The position numbers and the translations under genes are program-made. The notes under the pieces are model-generated. The model worked only from the letters and a program-made list of their open reading frames with translations. It made no database searches and was not told where the DNA came from. This document shows, piece after piece, positions 1-8,333 of a stretch of DNA of 64,000 nucleotides (positions within the stretch are counted from its first letter, which is position 1; each line of letters opens with the position of its first letter). Source of the stretch: Streptococcus mitis (GTDB taxonomy: Bacteria; Bacillota; Bacilli; Lactobacillales; Streptococcaceae); the NCBI RefSeq assembly GCF_003943935.1, contig NZ_RJOB01000007.1, forward strand, positions 1 to 64,000. Direction: 5' to 3'.

Positions 1-25
1 GCTTCTCTCAAGTGACAACTATATT

Positions 26-54
26 AGTATATCACAGTCGCTTTCGCTTGTCAA
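26..54 (-). promoter_or_regulatory. Strong rRNA-type promoter reading out of the window
   Basis: On the minus strand a consensus -35 (TTGACA, 49-54) and an extended -10 (TGATATACT, hexamer 26-31) are separated by exactly 17 bases. An A-tract-rich stretch lies just upstream (about 55-90), like an UP element. It fires away from tRNA-Glu toward position 1, so its gene is outside the window. A 16S rRNA gene is the likely target, because streptococcal rRNA operons often lie near tRNA-Glu; that part is inference. Confidence 0.75.
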
Positions 55-124
55 CACTTTTTTGAAACTTTTTTAAGTTTTTTTAAAACTTTTTTTCATC
101 AAGTGTTCCATCTGCAACATACCA

Positions 125-196
125 TAGTCCGTACGGGATTCGAACCCGTGTTACCGCCGTGAAAAGGCGGTGTCTTAACCCCTTGACCAACGGACC
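125..196 (-). tRNA. tRNA-Glu (anticodon UUC)
   Basis: The reverse complement folds as a complete 72-base tRNA without an encoded CCA. It has an acceptor stem GGTCCGT/ACGGACT (first pair G:U), D arm, and anticodon stem CCGCC/GGCGG around the loop TTTTCAC with anticodon TTC. The T arm is CGGGT-TTCGAATC-CCG type. It has its own promoter just upstream and no clear terminator before the next promoter, so it may be co-transcribed with the rRNA operon to its left. Confidence 0.96.
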
Positions 197-221
197 TGAG
201 TTGTTATTTTCAACTCTTACT

Positions 222-249
222 ATTATACAGCCTTTTTATTTTTTGTCAA
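222..249 (-). promoter_or_regulatory. Promoter of tRNA-Glu
   Basis: Minus strand: -35 TTGACA (244-249) and -10 TATAAT (222-227), both perfect consensus, with a 16-base A/T-rich spacer. The predicted start lies about 20 bases before the mature tRNA 5' end. The strength suits a stable RNA gene. Confidence 0.8.
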
Positions 250-301
250 TAACTTTTTCTAATTTTTTTCAAATACTTTTTCCTTTTTTTCAAATAAAGT
301 A

Positions 302-328
302 AAAAGAGCCAGAATTATACTGACTCTT
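302..328 (-). terminator. Terminator after cdd
   Basis: Minus strand stem AAGAGTCAG / CTGGCTCTT (one G:T pair) immediately follows the cdd stop codon and is followed by a T run. It ends the gltX-cdd transcript. Confidence 0.7.
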
Positions 329-763
329 CTATTGTTCATTAAACTTAGAAGCACGTTCTTCTCCCCACCAATAGGGCATTAGTTCTGCGACTTTCACTAT
401 CTTTCTTCTATCGTAGTCCATCATGAATTCTGCATCTTTATTTTCAGCGTTCAACTCTAAAAGGAATTCTCTGCAAGCGCCACAAGGCATACCCGAACTT
501 CCACCATACGGCGGTTTGTCTCGAAAGGCTAATACTTTTTTAACCTTAGTTTGTCCTGAAAATTGGTACATATTGAAGAGTGCTGCCCGCTCTGCGCAGA
601 GATGGAATACACCACAGGTTCCCTCCATACAGAAACCTGTAAATATTTGTCCATCATCTGCTTCTACTGCGGCTACAACATGGTTAGCGTAAACAAAATC
701 AGATACTTCATGTGGATCGTATAGTTTCTGTGCTTCTTCGTACATCTTTTCCCAGATGTCCAT
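329..763 (-). CDS. cdd: Cytidine deaminase family protein
   Basis: A 144-residue zinc-dependent deaminase of the small (tetrameric type) cytidine deaminase family, which hydrolyses cytidine or deoxycytidine to uridine for pyrimidine salvage. The two zinc motifs are visible: C-A-E-R at 56-59 (Cys ligand and catalytic Glu) and P-C-G-A-C at 93-97. It is somewhat divergent from classical Cdd (extended N terminus, PPYGGSSG loop), so another nucleoside or a blasticidin-like base as substrate is possible. It starts 13 bases after gltX with a GAAGGG ribosome site and shares its transcript. Confidence 0.8.
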   Translation of the reverse strand: MDIWEKMYEEAQKLYDPHEVSDFVYANHVVAAVEADDGQIFTGFCMEGTCGVFHLCAERAALFNMYQFSGQTKVKKVLAFRDKPPYGGSSGMPCGACREFLLELNAENKDAEFMMDYDRRKIVKVAELMPYWWGEERASKFNEQ

Positions 764-776
764 TATTGTACCCTTC

Positions 777-2237
777 TTATTTAGAGATTTCTTTTAACAT
801 ATTTTCAATATGCTGGATTGATTTTTTACGGCCTAACAAGAAGATAGTATCTGGCAATTCTGGTCCATGCATTTCACCTGAAACAGCGATACGAATAGGC
901 ATGAAAAGATTTTTCCCTTTAATACCTGTTTCTTTTTGGACTGCTTTAATTTGTGGGAAGATATTCTCTGTTACAAATTCATCATCTGTCATCGCTTCGA
1001 GTTTTGCTTTGAAGGCTTCAAGAACTGTTGGGACTGTTTCCCCTGCCATGACTTCGCGCTCTGCTTCTGTCAATTCTGGGAAATCTGAGAAGAAGAGATC
1101 TGTCAATGGAATAATCTCATCTACTGATTTCATTTGTGGTTTATAGAGTTCAACTAATTTTTCAGCCTTATCAGTCAATCGGCCTGCTTCCTCTAAGAAT
1201 GGTTTTGCCATTTCAAAGATAGTTTCTAGATCTGCATTCTTGATATAATCATTACTCATCCAGTCGAGTTTCTTCTGATCAAAGGCTGCTGGAGACTTGC
1301 TCAGGCGGTTTTCATCGAAAAGTTTAATGAGTTCTTCACGAGAGAAGATTTCATCTTCGCCACCTGGGTTCCAACCAAGAAGAGCAATAAAGTTAAAGAC
1401 TGCTTCTGGTAAATAACCTTTTTTACGGTAGTCTTCGATAAACTGAAGGGTATTGGTGTCACGTTTAGACAATTTTTTCCCAGTTTCAGAGTTGATGATC
1501 AAGGTCATGTGACCAAACTCTGGTGCTTCCCAACCAAGCGCTTCATAAACCATAAGCTGTTTTGGTGTATTAGCAATGTGGTCATCTCCACGGATAACAT
1601 GGGAGATTTGCATATCGTGGTCATCGATAACAACGGCAAAGTTGTAAGTTGGGTAACCATCTTTCTTTTGGATAACCCAGTCACCACCGATATTGCCACC
1701 TTCAAATTCGATATCGCCTTTGACCATATCATGCCACTTGTAGATACCTGACTCATTGACAGCCAAACGAACTGTTGGAATGATACCAGCTGCTTCACGT
1801 TCTGCAATGTAAGCAGCTTTTTCCTCTTCACTCATACCAAGGTATTCGTTGATGTAGCGTGGTGTTTCACCAGCCGCTTCTTGGCGTTCGCGTTCAGCCG
1901 CCAATTCTTCTTCTGTAACATAAGATTTGTAGGCTTTTCCTTCAGCTAGCAATTGGTCGATGTATTTTTGATACAAGTCCAAGCGCTCAGACTGGCGGTA
2001 GTTTTCATGTGTTTCTGGGCTTTCATCCCAATCCATGCCTAACCAACGAAGATTTTCAAGCTGTGAACGTTCACCATCCTCGACATGACGTTTACGGTCA
2101 GTATCTTCGATACGGATAATAAAAGTTCCACCGTGATGACGTGCGTAAAGGTAGTTGAACAATGCTGTACGGGCATTTCCGATGTGTAGTAGTCCTGTTG
2201 GACTTGGTGCGTAACGTACGCGAATATCTTTTGACAT
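777..2237 (-). CDS. gltX: Glutamyl-tRNA synthetase
   Basis: A 486-residue class I aminoacyl-tRNA synthetase, full length for the family, charging tRNA-Glu. As in most Gram-positives it probably also mischarges tRNA-Gln for later amidation. The HIGH-type motif is HIGN at residues 18-21, inside the APSPTG-L-HIGN signature. The KMSKS equivalent is KLSKR near residue 255. The C-terminal anticodon-binding region is complete. The ATG follows a GGAG ribosome site. It heads the gltX-cdd operon and lies next to the tRNA-Glu gene. Confidence 0.97.
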   Translation of the reverse strand: MSKDIRVRYAPSPTGLLHIGNARTALFNYLYARHHGGTFIIRIEDTDRKRHVEDGERSQLENLRWLGMDWDESPETHENYRQSERLDLYQKYIDQLLAEGKAYKSYVTEEELAAERERQEAAGETPRYINEYLGMSEEEKAAYIAEREAAGIIPTVRLAVNESGIYKWHDMVKGDIEFEGGNIGGDWVIQKKDGYPTYNFAVVIDDHDMQISHVIRGDDHIANTPKQLMVYEALGWEAPEFGHMTLIINSETGKKLSKRDTNTLQFIEDYRKKGYLPEAVFNFIALLGWNPGGEDEIFSREELIKLFDENRLSKSPAAFDQKKLDWMSNDYIKNADLETIFEMAKPFLEEAGRLTDKAEKLVELYKPQMKSVDEIIPLTDLFFSDFPELTEAEREVMAGETVPTVLEAFKAKLEAMTDDEFVTENIFPQIKAVQKETGIKGKNLFMPIRIAVSGEMHGPELPDTIFLLGRKKSIQHIENMLKEISK

Positions 2238-2283
2238 AGTTTCTCCTATAAAGTCTTTAGGCGTCTGCCTTTTTGCTCTCTAT

Positions 2284-2312
2284 ATTATATCACAAGTCTT
2301 GGCTGAGTCCAA
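2284..2312 (-). promoter_or_regulatory. Promoter of gltX
   Basis: Minus strand -35 TTGGAC (2307-2312), 17-base spacer, extended -10 TGATATAAT (hexamer 2284-2289). It gives a leader of roughly 40 bases. Confidence 0.7.
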
Positions 2313-2333
2313 TTTCTATGGATAAAGAGAGTA

Positions 2334-2358
2334 AAAAGAGTGGACAAACCACTCTTTT
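2334..2358 (-). terminator. Terminator after pgi
   Basis: Perfect 10-bp stem AAAAGAGTGG / CCACTCTTTT with a 5-base loop, six bases beyond the pgi stop codon; A and T flanks allow function in both directions. Confidence 0.85.
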
Positions 2359-2364
2359 CTTCTA

Positions 2365-3714
2365 TTATAGACGTGCGTTAAGTTCTTTGCTCAATTCTTC
2401 AAATCCTGGTTTTCCAAGAAGGGCAAACATGTTACGTTTGTAAGCTTCAACCCCTGGTTGGTCAAATGGATTGATAGCATTCAAGTAACCTGAAAGGGCA
2501 ATTGCCAATTCGAAGAAGTAGATAGTGTAACCAAGAGTGAAAGCATCTTGCTCTGGAAGAGTCACATACATGTTTGGTACATCACCATCTGTGTGGGCAA
2601 GAAGAACACCATCAGTCGCTTTTTTGTTCACAAAGTCAACGTCTTTTCCTTGAAGGTAACCAAGTCCATCAAGATCTTCTTCCAAGGTAGGGATAATCAC
2701 GTTCTTACGAGGTTTGTCAACACGAACAACTGTTTCAAACATGATACGAGTTCCTTCTTGGATAAATTGACCAAGTGAGTGCAAGTCAGTTGAGAAGTTG
2801 GCTGAAGTTGGGTAGATACCTTTTTGGTCTTTTCCTTCTGATTCACCAGCCAATTGTTTCCACCATTCTGAGAAGTACTGAAGTGATGGCTCATAGTTTA
2901 CCAAGATTTCAGTTGCATAGCCTTTACGGTAAAGGATGTTACGAACAGCTGCATATTGGTAAGCTTCGTTTTCAGAGATTTTATCTGAAGTGTAGTCTTT
3001 GCGAGCTGCGTTAGCACCTTCCATAAGGGCTTTGATATCCGCTCCTGATGCTGCGATTGGAAGCAAACCAACTGCTGTCAATACTGAGAAGCGTCCACCG
3101 ATGTCATCTGGAACAACAAATGTTTCCCAACCGTTAGCGTCTGCTTCAACCTTAACAGCACCTTTTTGGCGGTCAGTTGTTGCATAGATACGTTTGTTGG
3201 CTTCTTCTTGTCCGTATTTCTTAACCAAAAGCTCTTTGAAGACACGGAAAGCGATCGCTGGTTCAGTTGTTGTACCAGATTTAGAAATTACGTTTACTGA
3301 GAAGTCTTTGTCTGAAACATACTCTACCAAGTCAGCAAGGTAAGTAGATGAGATTGAGTTTCCTGCATAAAGGATTTGTGGAGCCTTGCGTTCTTCTTTT
3401 GTTTGCAAGTTAGCAAAGTGGTGGTTCAAGAAATCGATTGCTGCTTTGGCACCAAGGTAAGATCCACCGATACCAATCACAACCAAAACATCGCTGTCTG
3501 ATTTGATTTGCTCAGCAGCTTTCAAGATACGGTCAAATTCTTCACGGTCATAGTTTTCAGGAAGGTCCAACCATCCCAAGAAGTCGCTACCAGCACCAGT
3601 TCCTTTACGGATCAATTCATCTGCTGCTGTTACTTGTGATTGCATGTATTCCACTTCATGTGGTGCAACAAATTTGTCTAAAACTTTTGAATAATCAAAT
3701 TTAATATGTGACAT
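2365..3714 (-). CDS. pgi: Glucose-6-phosphate isomerase
   Basis: Interconverts glucose-6-phosphate and fructose-6-phosphate in glycolysis. The 449-residue protein matches the usual streptococcal length. The PGI signature D-I-G-G-R-F-S and the [11 protein letters not shown] phosphate-binding segment are clear. I chose the ATG at 3714 ([10 protein letters not shown]) because it has a GGAGG ribosome site 6 bases upstream; a reading frame 19 codons longer begins inside the promoter. Monocistronic, with its own promoter and terminator. A MalR-type palindrome lies upstream of the promoter. Confidence 0.97.
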   Translation of the reverse strand: MSHIKFDYSKVLDKFVAPHEVEYMQSQVTAADELIRKGTGAGSDFLGWLDLPENYDREEFDRILKAAEQIKSDSDVLVVIGIGGSYLGAKAAIDFLNHHFANLQTKEERKAPQILYAGNSISSTYLADLVEYVSDKDFSVNVISKSGTTTEPAIAFRVFKELLVKKYGQEEANKRIYATTDRQKGAVKVEADANGWETFVVPDDIGGRFSVLTAVGLLPIAASGADIKALMEGANAARKDYTSDKISENEAYQYAAVRNILYRKGYATEILVNYEPSLQYFSEWWKQLAGESEGKDQKGIYPTSANFSTDLHSLGQFIQEGTRIMFETVVRVDKPRKNVIIPTLEEDLDGLGYLQGKDVDFVNKKATDGVLLAHTDGDVPNMYVTLPEQDAFTLGYTIYFFELAIALSGYLNAINPFDQPGVEAYKRNMFALLGKPGFEELSKELNARL

Positions 3715-3742
3715 GTTATTCCTCCAATATTTCTTCTTTTCT

Positions 3743-3771
3743 ATCATAACGCTTACCTTCGTTTTTTTCAA
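3743..3771 (-). promoter_or_regulatory. Promoter of pgi
   Basis: Minus strand -35 TTGAAA (3766-3771), 17-base spacer, -10 TATGAT (3743-3748). It overlaps the 5' extension of the pgi reading frame, supporting the downstream start. Confidence 0.6.
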
Positions 3772-3806
3772 GTTTTTTTGTCGAATTTCTCCAATTTTTA
3801 TCAGAA

Positions 3807-3822
3807 TTCAAACGTTTGCGTA
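3807..3822. promoter_or_regulatory. Possible MalR-type operator upstream of pgi
   Basis: The perfect palindrome CAAACGTTTG (3809-3818), continued on one side as CGTAA, has the same core as the operators in the maltose control region (29197-29214 and 29573-29591). LacI-family repressors use such sites with a central CG. It is centred about 40 bases upstream of the pgi -35 box, so simple promoter occlusion is not expected. Regulation is inferred. Confidence 0.4.
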
Positions 3823-3864
3823 AAAATCCCACATTCCAAAAATTTTGAAATAATAAAAAGAAAG

Positions 3865-3887
3865 AACGACTAGATGTTCCAGCCGTT
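3865..3887 (-). terminator. Terminator of the glutamine amidotransferase gene
   Basis: Minus strand stem AACGGCT / AGTCGTT (one G:T pair) overlapping the stop codon, followed by CTTTCTTTTTATT. Confidence 0.55.
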
Positions 3888-4575
3888 ACAGTTCATTCAA
3901 TAAATACTCAAATAATTCTAAATTGCCATCTTCTTCATTAACCAGAAACTCTGGATGCCACTGCAAACCGATAATGCGGTGCTCGTCGATAGACTCAATC
4001 GCTTCGATGGTTTGATCTCTCGGATCAATAGCAGTTACACGGAAATTAGGTGCCAAATCTTTGATACTCTGACGATGTACGGAGTTGACCTGACTTTCTT
4101 TTCCAAATAGCTTAGCCACCACGCTTCCTTCCACTGTCTCAATAGAGTGAGATGTCCCAAAAGGCAGTCCTTGCCAGTGACCTTCGATTTCTTGATTGAG
4201 GGTTCCACCAAAGGCAACATTGACAAGTTGGACACCACGGCAGATTGCCATAATTGGTTTATTCTGACGGAGCGCTTCTTTCAAAAGCGCCAATTCAAAT
4301 TCATCACGGACTAGATTGTAATCATCGCTCTCGATGGTCTTTTTCTCTCCGTAAAACTGAGGATGGACATTTTGGCCTCCTGTCAAAATCAATTTGTCAA
4401 TCATTTCCACATAATCGCGCACAACTGACTCATCACCAACAGGAATGACTAAAGGGAGACCACCGACTTGACGAATGCTCTCTGCGAATCTACAAGATAC
4501 AGACGAGTGAATGTTTTTTCCTTCTGCGTCTACGGGACATAGATTTGCAGCAACTCCTACAACCGTTCTAGCCAT
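3886..4575 (-). CDS. Class I glutamine amidotransferase, PuuD/peptidase C26 family
   Basis: A 229-residue stand-alone glutamine amidotransferase-fold hydrolase of the gamma-glutamyl-GABA hydrolase (PuuD-like) family. The nucleophile elbow is A-I-C-R-G-V-Q and the catalytic His-Glu pair is in Q-W-H-P-E-F near the C terminus. Enzymes of this family cleave gamma-glutamyl amide bonds; the substrate here cannot be told. The start at ATG 4575 (MARTVVGV) has an AAGGAGAG ribosome site; the longer frame has none. Monocistronic. Confidence 0.85.
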   Translation of the reverse strand: MARTVVGVAANLCPVDAEGKNIHSSVSCRFAESIRQVGGLPLVIPVGDESVVRDYVEMIDKLILTGGQNVHPQFYGEKKTIESDDYNLVRDEFELALLKEALRQNKPIMAICRGVQLVNVAFGGTLNQEIEGHWQGLPFGTSHSIETVEGSVVAKLFGKESQVNSVHRQSIKDLAPNFRVTAIDPRDQTIEAIESIDEHRIIGLQWHPEFLVNEEDGNLELFEYLLNEL

Positions 4576-4609
4576 GATGTCTCTCCTTTCAAATATTAAC
4601 GATAGTCCT

Positions 4610-4639
4610 ATCATATCACTCAAAACGTCTTTCGTCTAA
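4610..4639 (-). promoter_or_regulatory. Promoter of the amidotransferase gene
   Basis: Minus strand -35 TTAGAC (4634-4639), 18-base spacer, extended -10 TGATATGAT (hexamer 4610-4615). Confidence 0.5.
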
Positions 4640-4685
4640 TATGTTTTTTTTAAGGATGTGATAAATATTTTTTATGGACAAGAAA

Positions 4686-4707
4686 AAGCTGCCCCATAGG
4701 ACAACTT
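4686..4707 (-). terminator. Terminator after patB
   Basis: Minus strand stem AAGTTGTCC / GGGCAGCTT (two G:T pairs) with a 4-base loop, followed by TTTTTC. Confidence 0.7.
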
Positions 4708-4712
4708 CTTTC

Positions 4713-6479
4713 TTATTCAAAAACAAATTGATTGTAATAGAGTTCTGAGTAGAATCCACCTAGTTTTAAGAGTTCATGGTGATTACCACGTTCAATGACT
4801 TCCCCATCTTTAAGGACAATAATCTGGTCTGCATTGAGGATGGTCTTCAAACGATGGGCAATAACGAAACTGGTTCTGCCTGCTACAACCGCCTCCATGG
4901 CATGCTGAATCTTGCTTTCTGTCACTGTATCTACATTTGAAGTTGCTTCATCGAGAATGAGAACTTCTGGATCTGTCATCAGAGTTCGAGCGATGGAAAT
5001 CAATTGTTTCTGCCCTGTTGAGAAGATACTCTGATCATCATCGATAAGAGTGTCATATTTATCAGGCAAGCTTTCAATATAGTCATGAATATGGGTTGCT
5101 TTAGCTGCTGCCTCAACCATTTCCTGACTGGCATCTGGCACACCAAAACGGATATTGTCTCGAATGGTTCCGCTAAATAAGACCGAATCTTGCAAGACAA
5201 TCCCCACCTTGCTTCTGAGACTATCTAAATCATAGTCACGAATGTCTTTGCCGTCAAAATAAATACCACCAGCATCAACATCATAAAAGCGATTGATAAG
5301 GTTCATAATAGTCGTTTTCCCTGACCCTGTCGGCCCAACAACTGCTGTCATCTGGCCTTTCGGAGCGGAAATGCTGACATCTTTCAAAATCGGCTTGTCA
5401 GGCAAATATGAGAAATCAATATGACGGATTTCGACACCTTCTTGCAACTGAGTGAAGGCCGGAGCATTTTCAGGTCGAATTTCTTCCTCTGCGTCAAACA
5501 TTTCCTGAATCCGTTCAGCACCTGTAAAGGCCAACTGAAGACTTCCCCAACTAGCTGCAACTTGAATAATAGGTTGGTAGTACTGCTGAGAAAATTGGGC
5601 AAACATTACAATCAAACCGAGGGCTGTACTTGTTTCGATAGACTTATCATTCAAAAGTACAGCTGAACCCGCAAAGATAACGATGGCTGTATTAACCAAG
5701 CTCATCCCATTCATGACAGGGAAAAGAATTCCTGAAAACATTCTTCCTTTAAAGGTTGCCTTGCGTACGCGCTCATTTTGTTCAAGAAATCCTGCCATCA
5801 TATCCTCTTGAATTCCTTGCACAATCACGGCTTTTTGGCCTGAGATACTCTCATCCATATAGGCGTTGAGCTTCCCTACCTCTTTCTGCTGGAGGTTGGT
5901 GTATTTGCGTGCCATTTTTACGATGAAAATCAGCATGAGGAAGGCAACTGGTGTGCTGGCAATGGTGATGAGGGCCAGCGTCACATTTCTCGAAAACATG
6001 ACAAGAATCAAACCAATGTATAAAGCAATATTGCTCATGACCTGAATCAAGCTCTCGTTAAAGGCTTGGAGGATATTATCCAAATCACTGGTAAAACGAG
6101 ACAGGATATCTCCATCTTGTCGGCGGTCAAAGAATGAAACCGTCAATCGCGCAAGCTTCCCAAAAAGGCCTTTGCGCATCTCGTTGGTCGATTCTGCAAT
6201 CACGCGCGTCATAAGACACATGTATATCACACTAGAGATAAATAGAACCAAAACCAGCAGACCAAGATTGACCATGATTCCTGATAGACTCTGCCAAACA
6301 AGTTCTGGATTACCATCTTGATAAGCTTGAACTAAATTAGCTAGCTGCGTCACTGCTTGTCCAGAATATACCGGAAAGAGAGCTTGGGCAAGAGTCGCCA
6401 GAACAATCATCAGGATGACAACTACAAATGATAGCTTATAGACTTTAAAATAATTCCAAAAAAATTGAACTGTCTTCAT
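4713..6479 (-). CDS. patB: ABC exporter half-transporter PatB
   Basis: A 588-residue type IV ABC exporter half (six membrane segments, then an ATPase domain), the usual size of PatB. Together with PatA it forms the heterodimeric pump that exports fluoroquinolones and dyes in pneumococci. Walker A is GPTGSGKTT; Walker B L-I-L-D-E-A-T-S keeps the catalytic Glu, while the ABC signature is altered to S-T-G-Q-K. The ATG at 6479 lies one base after the patA stop and its ribosome site AGGAGG overlaps that stop. A frame 29 codons longer would start inside patA and is rejected. In S. pneumoniae TIGR4 the two genes are separated by an insertion; here they abut. Confidence 0.9.
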   Translation of the reverse strand: MKTVQFFWNYFKVYKLSFVVVILMIVLATLAQALFPVYSGQAVTQLANLVQAYQDGNPELVWQSLSGIMVNLGLLVLVLFISSVIYMCLMTRVIAESTNEMRKGLFGKLARLTVSFFDRRQDGDILSRFTSDLDNILQAFNESLIQVMSNIALYIGLILVMFSRNVTLALITIASTPVAFLMLIFIVKMARKYTNLQQKEVGKLNAYMDESISGQKAVIVQGIQEDMMAGFLEQNERVRKATFKGRMFSGILFPVMNGMSLVNTAIVIFAGSAVLLNDKSIETSTALGLIVMFAQFSQQYYQPIIQVAASWGSLQLAFTGAERIQEMFDAEEEIRPENAPAFTQLQEGVEIRHIDFSYLPDKPILKDVSISAPKGQMTAVVGPTGSGKTTIMNLINRFYDVDAGGIYFDGKDIRDYDLDSLRSKVGIVLQDSVLFSGTIRDNIRFGVPDASQEMVEAAAKATHIHDYIESLPDKYDTLIDDDQSIFSTGQKQLISIARTLMTDPEVLILDEATSNVDTVTESKIQHAMEAVVAGRTSFVIAHRLKTILNADQIIVLKDGEVIERGNHHELLKLGGFYSELYYNQFVFE

Positions 6480-6480
6480 T

Positions 6481-8187
6481 TTACTCCTCCTTTCCTTTCT
6501 GTGTTTCATAGATTTCACGGTAAACAGCATTGTTGGCAACCAAGTCTGTATGCGTCCCTTGACCAATCAATCGTCCTTGATCCAGTACCAAGATTTTGTC
6601 TGCATGGACAACCGAGCTAATCTTTTGCGCGATGATAATAGTTGTCGTCCCCTTCAAGTCCTTATTCAAGGCTTCCTGAACCAGGCGCTCTGACTTAGCA
6701 TCCAAGGCTGAGGTCGAATCGTCAAAAATCAGAATACGTGGATCGCTGACAATCCCACGAGCAATCGACATCCTTTGTTTTTGCCCACCAGAGAAATTGG
6801 TTCCCCGTTCCTCAACTGGACTTTCAAAGGTTTTCTCCATACGATGAATGAATTCACTAGCCTGGGCAATATTAGCTGCGCGTTCCATTTCAAATAGAGT
6901 AGCATCTCCCTTACCCTGTCTCAAGTTATCTGCAATGGTTCCACTGAAGAGAATGGCACGTTGAAGAACGATAGAAACAGTTTTACGCAGGGTTCCTTCA
7001 CTCACTTCTCGAATATCCTTACCTCCGATTTTAATAGAGCCTTCTTGCGGATCAAAGAGACGTGGAATCAATTGAGCCAAGGTTGATTTTCCTGCACCAG
7101 TCGCTCCAACTACACCAACCATTTGACCAGGTTCAATAGTAAAGGTCACATCTTTCAGCATCGGTTCCTTGTCCATTGGATAGGTAAAGGTTACATTTTC
7201 AAAGCTAAGACTTCCAACCAACTCTTCATCTGGCACATCCTTGAAGGTCATGGCTGGCTCTGCGTCAAGAATTTCTCGAATACGACGCATAGAAATCATA
7301 GCACGACTGACAGAATTTCCCAAAAATCCAACCATAACAATGGTAAAGATAATCTGGCTTAGGTAATTGACGAAGGATGCAATGGAGCCAACAACTGACG
7401 GATCCGACTGAACCATCCCCGCAACTAGCCAAATAGAGAGGAATACTGCCCCATAACCGACCAACATCATGAAAGGTTCCACTACTGAAAAGGCATAACC
7501 AATGTAAAGGTTTTGACCAAGAAGCTCGTCTGAAACCTCCGTAAACTTAGCAAACTGCTCTTTTTCTTGGACAAAGGACTTGACCACACGAACGCCACGC
7601 AAATTTTCCTTGGCAATGGCATTGATGCGCTCAAGAAGGGTTTGAAACTTGGCAAAACGAGGCCCCATCATTCCCATCATGACAGCAGTCAAAGCAAAAA
7701 TCAAGACTACCATGAGAACAATCACCCACCATAGAGAGGGCAAAGTTTGAACCGCAAGGATAAACGAACCGATGAACAAGAGGGGAAGTCTGAAAAGAAT
7801 TTGGAAGGTCATCATGACGACGTTCTGAATCTGGTTGATATCATTTGTCATTCGAACGACTAGATTTCCCGCATTAAATTGTTCAATATTGGCATAAGAA
7901 AAGGTTTGGATTTTACGGAAGGCATCCTCCCGAAGATCGGATGAAACTCCTTGGGCAATATAGGCTGCAAGGATAACATTAAGCCCACCAGCAACCAAAC
8001 CGACCAAGGCCACACCAATCAACCAAGCCCCGATACTATAAATAGCTTCATATTCCCCAGCAAGGAGGGCGTCTAACACTTCCTGCAGATAACGCGGTTG
8101 CAGAAGTGAACTAGCAACCATCAAGCCTGTCATCAGAAGCGAAGCCAAGGCCTGCCACTTGTAGGTTTTTATTTTCTGAATTAGCAT
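6481..8187 (-). CDS. patA: ABC exporter half-transporter PatA
   Basis: A 568-residue ABC exporter half, first gene of the patA-patB operon. Six predicted membrane segments fill about residues 10-300, followed by the ATPase: Walker A GATGAGKST, canonical signature F-S-G-G-Q-K-Q, and Walker B L-I-F-D-D-S-T-S, in which the catalytic Glu is replaced by Asp. PatA thus carries the degenerate Walker B and PatB the degenerate signature, as expected for an asymmetric heterodimer with one active ATP site. The gene has its own promoter and a leader hairpin known in pneumococcus as an attenuator. Confidence 0.9.
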   Translation of the reverse strand: MLIQKIKTYKWQALASLLMTGLMVASSLLQPRYLQEVLDALLAGEYEAIYSIGAWLIGVALVGLVAGGLNVILAAYIAQGVSSDLREDAFRKIQTFSYANIEQFNAGNLVVRMTNDINQIQNVVMMTFQILFRLPLLFIGSFILAVQTLPSLWWVIVLMVVLIFALTAVMMGMMGPRFAKFQTLLERINAIAKENLRGVRVVKSFVQEKEQFAKFTEVSDELLGQNLYIGYAFSVVEPFMMLVGYGAVFLSIWLVAGMVQSDPSVVGSIASFVNYLSQIIFTIVMVGFLGNSVSRAMISMRRIREILDAEPAMTFKDVPDEELVGSLSFENVTFTYPMDKEPMLKDVTFTIEPGQMVGVVGATGAGKSTLAQLIPRLFDPQEGSIKIGGKDIREVSEGTLRKTVSIVLQRAILFSGTIADNLRQGKGDATLFEMERAANIAQASEFIHRMEKTFESPVEERGTNFSGGQKQRMSIARGIVSDPRILIFDDSTSALDAKSERLVQEALNKDLKGTTTIIIAQKISSVVHADKILVLDQGRLIGQGTHTDLVANNAVYREIYETQKGKEE

Positions 8188-8199
8188 ACTTTCTCCTTA

Positions 8200-8236
8200 A
8201 AAAATAGACAAAAGGGAGCGACAATTTGTCAGCTCC
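8200..8236 (-). terminator. Leader attenuator hairpin of patAB
   Basis: On the minus strand, between the patA promoter and start codon, a stem GGAGC-GAC / GTC-GCTCC (one bulged T, loop AAATT) is followed by CTTTTGTCTATTTTTT. This is an intrinsic terminator inside the 5' leader. Mutations weakening the equivalent pneumococcal structure raise patAB expression and fluoroquinolone efflux (from memory of the published work). Here the stem looks intact. Confidence 0.75.
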
Positions 8237-8260
8237 TTCTCATTCTGTTTGTGTGATGTT

Positions 8261-8289
8261 ATTCTAGCAAAAAAGTGGGGACTTGTCAA
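8261..8289 (-). promoter_or_regulatory. Promoter of patA
   Basis: Minus strand -35 TTGACA (8284-8289), 17-base spacer, -10 TAGAAT (8261-8266). The leader is about 65-70 bases and contains the attenuator. Confidence 0.75.
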
Positions 8290-8333
8290 AGAAGTATCCT
8301 TGATACAGCTAGAATGATCAGCAATTCTTGGAT

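Noticed and set aside
712..1146. Plus-strand 144-codon open frame over gltX
   Set aside because: Antisense shadow of the gltX coding region, with no ribosome site and no independent promoter.
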